NCBI RefSeq assembly: GCF_003584165.1
Contig: NZ_QXFJ01000014.1
Span: 5,001 to 67,053 of the forward strand
Origin: Flagellimonas aequoris
Lineage (GTDB): Bacteria > Bacteroidota > Bacteroidia > Flavobacteriales > Flavobacteriaceae
Direction: 5' to 3'
Length of the DNA stretch: 62,053 nt
Shown: positions 57,501 through 62,053 of the stretch, in pieces
Numbering within the stretch: the first letter of the stretch is position 1
How the letters are laid out: every line of letters begins with the position of its first letter
The notes under the pieces: generated by a model
What the model was told of the DNA's origin: nothing
Databases searched by the model: none
Seen by the model: the letters and a program-made list of their open reading frames with translations, nothing else
Position numbers and translations under genes: made by a program

Positions 57501-57914
57501 GGTATGACGGCAATTGAAGCATTCGCTCCCTTTGCCAAGAAGAGGTATAACAAGTTGGTGTTTGATTATTGGACCCCGACCAACCCTACAAATAATTACC
57601 CAAGACCCAATCAATTGTACGAGGGAAGTGGCCTATACGGTAGCACCCTAAGATATAGGGATGCCAGTTTGATCAGTCTACGACAGATATCGTTGGGATA
57701 CCGATTCCCACAATCGCTGTTGGACAAGACGCCATTTACCGGTTTAAGACTTTACCTATCCGGTGAGAACCTGGCATATTGGACAAAATCTGAACTAAGG
57801 GATTTTAACATGAAACCAGACCTGAACGGATCTATAGGGGATGATGGTACCAGGACCATTTCCTCTTATCCTGCAACAAGGACTATGATTCTAGGTATTA
57901 ATGTTCAATTTTAA
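54540..57914 (+). CDS. SusC/RagA-type TonB-linked outer-membrane protein with STN domain
   Basis: An 1124-residue SusC-type transporter. A signal peptide (about 21-42) is followed by an STN signalling domain (about 45-118), a carboxypeptidase regulatory-like domain (146-220; 'VSGTITDNQGVPIPGANV'), the SusC signature 'LDEVVVVGYGTQKRRDITGS' (223-242), a plug and a large barrel ending 'ATRTMILGINVQF'. The STN domain passes the transport signal to the FecR/sigma pair next to it. It imports an oligosaccharide or similar ligand together with the SusD lipoprotein, which follows with an overlapping start region. No gene for a polysaccharide-degrading enzyme is found within the visible part of the locus. 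Confidence 0.95.
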   Translation: MQKIDWFPSILGNILNKNRTMKLSFVLLVFALLNVNANSFSQNTKIDLDIENETVQSVLEKIESKSSYKFFYKSGEINENRKISLKVKNKKVADILEMIFNGQPVIYSMVKNQIVLKRTSDKPKSKDAEENKEKRNIPLAIPVQYTVSGTITDNQGVPIPGANVVEKGTTNGVAADFDGNYSLQVSGPESILVFTSIGFASQEITVGQSTTIDVVMLEDSQALDEVVVVGYGTQKRRDITGSVASVDTEDIADIPMTSIEGGMVGRIPGLDVVASGTGPGASAQLQLRGQRSFTATNDPLIILDGSPYYGTLNDINPYDIESVDVLKDASSTAIYGARGANGVIIITTKRGTTGAPRFIFESYAGPIMAYGTIPYANGPQYAEIAREAYRAIGGYPEGGTSDEYDEIIFDEIEIESLREGGNGLNYQDMLYQHGLQQKHQLTVSGGSDKVKYNFSGNYFKQEGIIPGEVFDRYSIRTNLDFTFSPIFSGGASILLNHSYNKRKSSAALFQAFQSSPLGKLYEDDGTPRFTATADGLLLNPLADFIYDSYRWDNKSWGAVLNVFAEAKITPDLTYRLNLGTNFNLRTIKESAGYYSLARNLGTPTADINNSVDNLLLYESVLTYNKQFNEKHQLTLTAIQGFQSTRVETSGAGVSDLPYEESRYHNLGSATLVNSVSSNLIETDLLSYAGRVFYGYDSKYLLTLSIRADGASQFSPDHKWGYFPSAAFAYRVSSEKFMKGTQNWLDDLKLRLSYGVTGNQGISPYQTQGGVTRSAYSWNEEPGFGYYPTELENRDLKWETTAVYNFGLDFRLFKGRLSGTVDIYNTNTYDLLMYRKLPITSGYDQVLQNVGKTKNKGLELSLNSVNVAGEDFNWQTNLTFFKNNTEIEELYNGKVDDVGNRWFIGEPIEVFYDYKKIGIWQQNESAEAASYGEEPGQIKVLDVDNDGAITDADRMVLGSAQPDFVSNITNTFKYKNFDLSFQTYIRWGGMTAIEAFAPFAKKRYNKLVFDYWTPTNPTNNYPRPNQLYEGSGLYGSTLRYRDASLISLRQISLGYRFPQSLLDKTPFTGLRLYLSGENLAYWTKSELRDFNMKPDLNGSIGDDGTRTISSYPATRTMILGINVQF

Positions 57915-57924
57915 AATTTTGGTT

Positions 57925-59556
57925 ATGAAAATGCTTATCAATAAAATTACATTATGTGTTGTTGCCGCCATATTCTTATGTGGTTGCTCAACGGATATTC
58001 TGGATGAGGAGAAAATAGTGTCCCCACCGGTCAATTCCTACTTCAAGACAGAAAAGGGTTATAAGGATTTGGTGAACTCCAACTATACCTTTACCCGAAG
58101 TCTGTTTGCTGGGGGAAATAATTTTGCACCACTCGTTTTCTTCGGAACCGATCTTTGGACCAACGGATCCGATGGAACATTCATAGAGTTCAATGCCTAT
58201 AATTCTGGAATACAGCCGGCCAATCCGGTTCTGTGGAATCTTTGGTCCCCCTTTTACCAAGGCATTGCGGCCTGCAATACCGCAATTTCAAGGGCAGGTG
58301 AAGTTGAGGAGATGACACAAAGTGAAGTGAACCAAAAAGTGGCTGAATCCTATTTTCTTCGGGCTTGGTACTATCATATTTTGGTGATGCACTTCGGGGG
58401 CTTACCACTTATCACAGAAGAGGTTACTGAAGTAGTCACTACGGCCACTAGGGCTTCGGAAGCTGAAGTGTATGCCCAGATTGTGTCCGATTTGGTTTTT
58501 GCTGAACAAAACCTTCCTGAAACACAGGAAGAATTTGGAAGGGTAACAAAAGCGGCGGCACAGGCTTTATTGGCAAGGGTGTATCTGACTCTTGGTCAAA
58601 ATGACAAGGCTGCTGAATTTGCCGAAAAAGTGATCAACGACCATGGATTGGCCCTATTGGATGATTATTCGAGATTATGGGATGTGGACAACAGGGAGAA
58701 TTCCGAGGTAATTTGGTCCATTCAATTCTCGCAAGACCAGCGTTTGAATGGAAGTGGAAACGCATACTTTCTATACTTTACTCCAAGATACGACCTGCAA
58801 CCCGGGATGACCCGAGCACTCGAGAATGACCGTCCATGGCCAAGGTTTGTGGCAACCCGTTACTACTTTGATCTATTGGCTTCCAATCGGGAGAACGATT
58901 CCAGATTTGCAAAGTCGTGGAAAACAGCTTGGATTGCCAACAATGAGTCAACCCTACCGGCCAACATGCAGATTGGCGATACCGCATTTATCTATGTTCC
59001 ATGGGACGTTCCGGATGATGAAGAAGCAGTGTTGGAACAAAAATATGGGGTTTTTGACATCAATGATTTGTATGATGGGGAAAACCCAATAGGTTCCAGG
59101 GAATTGTTTCCACACATGAGAAAGTACAAAGATCCATTAAGGCCATCCATCAACAGTGGGGTAGGCACAAAGAACGTCATAGAGATTCGTTTGGCCGAAA
59201 TGTACTTGATTGCAGCAGAAGCCTACATGAAACTTGGGAATTTACCAGAGGCTGTGGAACATATCAATACCATCAGGCATCGGGCTGCTTGGCCAGGAAA
59301 GGAAACGGCTATGGAAATCACCGAGGATCAACTGGACATAGACTTCATCTTGGATGAAAGGGCATTGGAACTGGGAGCTGAGAGACTTAGATGGGCCGAC
59401 TTGAAAAGGACAGGTAAGTTGATAGAAAGGGTGCAGTTGTACAATACCTTGGGCAGGGGCAACATCGAACAAAAACATTTGCTCCGCCCTATTCCCAGCA
59501 ACATGATAGACCGTCTTACCAATCGGGACGATTTTGAACAAAACCCAGGATATTAA
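57925..59556 (+). CDS. SusD/RagB-type substrate-binding lipoprotein
   Basis: A 543-residue surface lipoprotein that captures ligand for the SusC channel. The lipobox Cys is residue 21 ('FLCGCSTD'). The TPR-like SusD fold is visible in 'QKVAESYFLRAWYYHILVMHFGGLPL', 'EAEVYAQIVSDLVFAEQNLP' and the C-terminal 'LAEMYLIAAEAYMKLGNLPEAVEHINTIRHRA...DERALELGAERLRWADLKRTGKL' region. A frame starting at 57901 overlaps the SusC end, but the ATG at 57925 gives the normal signal peptide. It is 17 bases before the YhcH-like gene. Confidence 0.94.
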   Translation: MKMLINKITLCVVAAIFLCGCSTDILDEEKIVSPPVNSYFKTEKGYKDLVNSNYTFTRSLFAGGNNFAPLVFFGTDLWTNGSDGTFIEFNAYNSGIQPANPVLWNLWSPFYQGIAACNTAISRAGEVEEMTQSEVNQKVAESYFLRAWYYHILVMHFGGLPLITEEVTEVVTTATRASEAEVYAQIVSDLVFAEQNLPETQEEFGRVTKAAAQALLARVYLTLGQNDKAAEFAEKVINDHGLALLDDYSRLWDVDNRENSEVIWSIQFSQDQRLNGSGNAYFLYFTPRYDLQPGMTRALENDRPWPRFVATRYYFDLLASNRENDSRFAKSWKTAWIANNESTLPANMQIGDTAFIYVPWDVPDDEEAVLEQKYGVFDINDLYDGENPIGSRELFPHMRKYKDPLRPSINSGVGTKNVIEIRLAEMYLIAAEAYMKLGNLPEAVEHINTIRHRAAWPGKETAMEITEDQLDIDFILDERALELGAERLRWADLKRTGKLIERVQLYNTLGRGNIEQKHLLRPIPSNMIDRLTNRDDFEQNPGY

Positions 59557-59573
59557 TCAGTAAAGACAAGATC

Positions 59574-60206
59574 ATGGGAATTTTACATAAACTCTTGGTA
59601 AAAAGGGCAGGTCTGCTATTGCTGTTAGTATGCTGTGCCATAGGTGCAAACGCACAAAATACGGAGACACCGTGCAACAAGGAGAGCATTGCCAAATGGT
59701 ATAAAAGCAAGGCTTGGTTGAACGGGGTAAAACTGAAGCCCCACAAATCCATAAACATGGAGGAACTGGCACGCCAATATTGCAGTAATCCAGATTGGTG
59801 GAACAAGGCATTTGAATTTCTGGCATCACACGATCTTGAAACATTGGAGCCCGGAAGGTATGTCATTGATGAAGGTAATGTAACCGCATTTGTTTCCGAG
59901 GGCCCTACCAAGGACATTTCGGAAATTAACTGGGAAACCCATCAAAACTTCAACGATTTGCAATATGTGGCCAAAGGGAAGGCCGGTATGGGGGTCGCTT
60001 CATTGAAGAATTCCAAATACACTTCAACAGCGGCCTACGACCCCAAACGGGATGTGGAGAATTACAATGTGGAAAATGGGAAGTTCTATGTGGGCAAGCC
60101 CGGAACATTCTTCATTTTCTCTCCAAAGGAGATTCACCGCCCGGCATTTAGGGAAAAGGGTCATGATACTATCAAGAAGGTTTTGATCAAGGTTAGGGTC
60201 CCATAA
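59574..60206 (+). CDS. Exported YhcH/YjgK/YiaL (EbgC-type) family protein
   Basis: A 210-residue protein. After a signal peptide (about 1-27, ending ANAQ) comes a short linker, then the DUF386/YhcH beta-barrel: 'EPGRYVIDEGN', the metal-site 'ETHQNFNDLQYV' with its His, 'GKPGTFFIFSPKEIHRP' and 'IKKVLIKVRV'. Family members are found in sialic-acid and sugar-acid pathways (YhcH) and as beta-galactosidase subunit EbgC, and are normally cytosolic. Here the signal peptide places it in the periplasm. It follows the SusD gene by 17 bases and precedes the RraA-type gene by 61 bases, so it is part of the uptake locus. Confidence 0.82.
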   Translation: MGILHKLLVKRAGLLLLLVCCAIGANAQNTETPCNKESIAKWYKSKAWLNGVKLKPHKSINMEELARQYCSNPDWWNKAFEFLASHDLETLEPGRYVIDEGNVTAFVSEGPTKDISEINWETHQNFNDLQYVAKGKAGMGVASLKNSKYTSTAAYDPKRDVENYNVENGKFYVGKPGTFFIFSPKEIHRPAFREKGHDTIKKVLIKVRVP

Positions 60207-60267
60207 ATCCTAGAAAAACAAAATTTGAAAAATGAATCTAATAAGGCATTAATTAAAATAAAACATT

Positions 60268-61233
60268 ATGAAAAAAGCATTTATGTCATGTATAGCCATT
60301 GTATGTACCGTTATGGGTCTACAATCGCAAAATGTTGTCTGGCAACCAGAAACGATCAAAGCGTTGACTTCTGAATGGACAGGGGAGAGGACTTCGGACG
60401 GAAGGCCCAAAGTATCGGATGAGCTACTGGAGCGCCTAAAGGCATTGTCAATGGAAGAAGTATGGGGAAATTTAAAAAGAAATGGCTACAGCAACCAATT
60501 TGAGAATTTTGCCAGTACTTACGAGAATGGATGGGAAATTCTGCATCCGGACCAAGTCATGACCGGTCGTGTGGTAACGGCCCAATTCATGCCTTTCCGT
60601 AAAGACTTTGATACCTACATCCAGAAGCAGGCGGAAAAGGAAGGCACCAAAACCCCTGTGACCAATTATGCGCCCATTATCAAGTTAATGGATGGGGATG
60701 TCTATGTGGCGGATAGCTATGGTAAAATGATTGATGGAACATTGATCGGTGACAACTTGGGCAATGCCATCTACAAAGCAGGAAAACGAGGTGTCATTTT
60801 CAATGGATCTGTTCGCGATGTGGAAGGCCTTTCACAAATTGAAGGGTTCAATGCGTGGATTCGGGGTTCTGATCCATCGGCCATCAAAGAAATGATGATA
60901 GAATCGGTAAATGGTCCTATTCGAATAGGAAGGGTTACCGTATTGCCTGGTGATGTGGTCTTGGCCAAATCCACAGGGGTAAGTTTCATTCCCGCCCATT
61001 TGGTTCAACAAGTGGTCATTTCAGGAGAATATACTGCCCTTCGCGATGAGTTCAACAGGTTCTGTATGCGTACGAATAAATATGAGTATGTCAATGAAAG
61101 ATTTGTGGTGGACGATGCGGTTTTTGAAAAAGATTTCAAGGAGTGGTTGGACAAATATCCAAACCTACCAATGCCTAAAAAGGAATTGGATGCCTTCTTG
61201 AAAGAGCGGGAAGAAAAAAGAAGTGGCAATTGA
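60268..61233 (+). CDS. Exported RraA-family (HMG-aldolase-like) protein
   Basis: A 321-residue protein with a signal peptide (about 1-21, ending LQSQN) and a central RraA-type domain (about 95-255): 'LIGDNLGNAIYKAGKRGVIFNGSVRDVEG' contains the G-D-N-L-G loop and R183-D184 pair, the active-site residues of 4-hydroxy-4-methyl-2-oxoglutarate/oxaloacetate aldolases; 'VLPGDVVLAKSTGVSFIPA' follows. In the latter the usual 'AD' is 'AK', a change at a conserved acidic position. Most RraA-type enzymes are cytosolic, so the signal peptide is unusual. The C-terminus carries about 65 extra helical residues. It lies between the YhcH-type and BASS-transporter genes. Confidence 0.82.
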   Translation: MKKAFMSCIAIVCTVMGLQSQNVVWQPETIKALTSEWTGERTSDGRPKVSDELLERLKALSMEEVWGNLKRNGYSNQFENFASTYENGWEILHPDQVMTGRVVTAQFMPFRKDFDTYIQKQAEKEGTKTPVTNYAPIIKLMDGDVYVADSYGKMIDGTLIGDNLGNAIYKAGKRGVIFNGSVRDVEGLSQIEGFNAWIRGSDPSAIKEMMIESVNGPIRIGRVTVLPGDVVLAKSTGVSFIPAHLVQQVVISGEYTALRDEFNRFCMRTNKYEYVNERFVVDDAVFEKDFKEWLDKYPNLPMPKKELDAFLKEREEKRSGN

Positions 61234-61313
61234 CCCTTGGGAAACCTTTAATCAAAAGTAAAAACTAACGTTGCTGCCTTGGAGAAGCAAGTTGGTAACC
61301 TAAAAACTATATT

Positions 61314-62053
61314 TTGAAAAATTGGAACATATATAAATCCAGTTTGGTGCTGGCGGCAATATCACTTTTACTTTTTGTGATAATGGTGTTTATGGGCAAC
61401 CTTTCGTCGGCAGGCGTTCCCTTAGTAGTTTTCTTTCTTTTGCTGGGTATAGGCTTCAATGGTTTTGCCTCTCTCAAAGGCTATACCTTTGCGGCCCTTA
61501 TCTTTGGCGGGGTAGCACTGTCTTTGTACTGGCCCCAATATTTTGTACGGATAGGGGACTTTAAGCTGACGGGGTTGATCATCCCATTGATCCAGATCAT
61601 CATGTTCGGGATGGGGACCTCCATGAGCATCAAGGATTTCGCTGGGATCATCAAATCCCCAAAAGGGGTATTGGTGGGCGTGACCGCGCAGTTGGCCATC
61701 ATGCCGATCATCGGTTATGTTCTGGCCAATATCAGTGGTTTTACCCCGGAGATTGCCGCGGGAATCGTTTTGATCGGTTGCTCGCCAAGCGGGGTCGCCT
61801 CCAATGTGATGGCCTACCTGGCCAAGGCCAACCTGGCCCTTTCCATTACCATCACCTCCATTGCCACGCTGTTGGCGCCTTTTGTCACCCCCTTGTTGAT
61901 GAAGCTGTTGGCCGGTCAGTTCGTGGAGATCGATGTGTTGACCATGATGTGGAGCATCACCAAGATGATCATTTTGCCCATCGGTGCCGGATTGCTGTTC
62001 AATTATTTGTTGCACGGCAAGACCAAATGGTTGGATGATATCATGCCGATGCT
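61314..62053 (+). CDS. BASS-family (bile acid:Na+ symporter-like) transporter, C-terminus cut
   Basis: An open frame of at least 246 codons starts at TTG 61314 and runs off the window. The protein has many hydrophobic helices; 'LIIPLIQIIMFGMGTSMSIKDF' and 'GIVLIGCSPSGVASNVMAYLAKANLALSITITS' are the conserved helices of the bile acid:sodium symporter family (the Na+-binding and crossover region). Members carry bile acids or organic acids such as 2-keto acids and pantoate in symport with Na+. Following the exported YhcH and RraA proteins, it would be the inner-membrane importer of this locus. The first ~60 codons are AT-rich and the rest GC-rich (hand count about 57% GC at 61801-61920 versus 35% at 61321-61380). 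Confidence 0.87.
   Translation, partial: MKNWNIYKSSLVLAAISLLLFVIMVFMGNLSSAGVPLVVFFLLLGIGFNGFASLKGYTFAALIFGGVALSLYWPQYFVRIGDFKLTGLIIPLIQIIMFGMGTSMSIKDFAGIIKSPKGVLVGVTAQLAIMPIIGYVLANISGFTPEIAAGIVLIGCSPSGVASNVMAYLAKANLALSITITSIATLLAPFVTPLLMKLLAGQFVEIDVLTMMWSITKMIILPIGAGLLFNYLLHGKTKWLDDIMPM

Overview
The window is chromosomal DNA from a member of the Bacteroidota, most likely a marine Flavobacteriaceae close to Muricauda/Allomuricauda; the genus is inferred from overall gene content. Supporting evidence is a SusC/SusD pair under an ECF sigma/FecR switch, many lipoproteins with a Cys-Ser-Lys/Ser-Asp type start, several promoters with the Bacteroidota -7 box TAnnTTTG, and flavobacterial family combinations such as RlmD-DUF6452-DUF6048. 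About 50 protein genes fill nearly all of it. I see no rRNA, tRNA, CRISPR array, transposase or phage gene.

Layout. 1-8.9 kb: a truncated Ig-like lipoprotein, a PAP2 phosphatase plus ArnT-like glycosyltransferase pair, a ZIP metal transporter, two rRNA methyltransferases (RlmL-like, RlmD), and small envelope proteins. 9-17 kb: ornithine aminotransferase, an LD-carboxypeptidase, a carboxypeptidase-regulatory-like protein, a large M14 metallopeptidase and BshC (bacillithiol synthesis). 17.3-21.4 kb: a pore-forming-toxin homologue of the cholesterol-dependent cytolysin family, made as a lipoprotein, whose usual C-terminal membrane-binding domain is replaced by four propeller-like repeats. Just upstream on the same strand lies a TPR/transmembrane/LuxR-type regulator gene. 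21.4-31 kb: beta-phosphoglucomutase, GuaA, a five-LysM plus PBP1-like lipoprotein-type protein, OsmC, a DUF922 putative zincin, a GH20-type glycosidase, two exported TIM-barrel isomerase-like proteins and a flavodoxin-fold oxidoreductase. 31-40 kb: CTP synthase, YidC, an Arg-rich DUF6515 protein, a four-FAS1 lipoprotein, MnmA and nitronate monooxygenase. 40.4-47.8 kb: a MoxR/DUF58/DUF4129/DUF4350/SpoIIM gene cluster with a divergent RDD and TRIC-like pair. 48-52.3 kb: an outer-membrane barrel, a DoxX-like protein and a TonB-dependent receptor. 52.5-62 kb: ECF sigma, FecR anti-sigma, SusC (with STN signalling domain), SusD, an exported YhcH/EbgC-type protein, an exported RraA-type protein and a BASS-family transporter cut by the window end. 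This reads as one regulated uptake and processing locus, probably for a sugar-acid or other carboxylate ligand.

Most notable. (1) The cytolysin-like lipoprotein with a new-looking C-terminal module, its adjacent regulator, and a tandem 11-bp repeat just upstream of its probable promoter. (2) A 23-bp direct repeat that copies the 3' end of the ZIP gene and flanks the PAP2-ArnT pair like attachment-site duplications. (3) The SusCD locus in which two normally cytosolic enzyme families carry signal peptides. (4) Four regularly spaced GTTTAAC boxes in front of the FAS1 gene. (5) Probable leaderless transcripts for guaA and rlmD.
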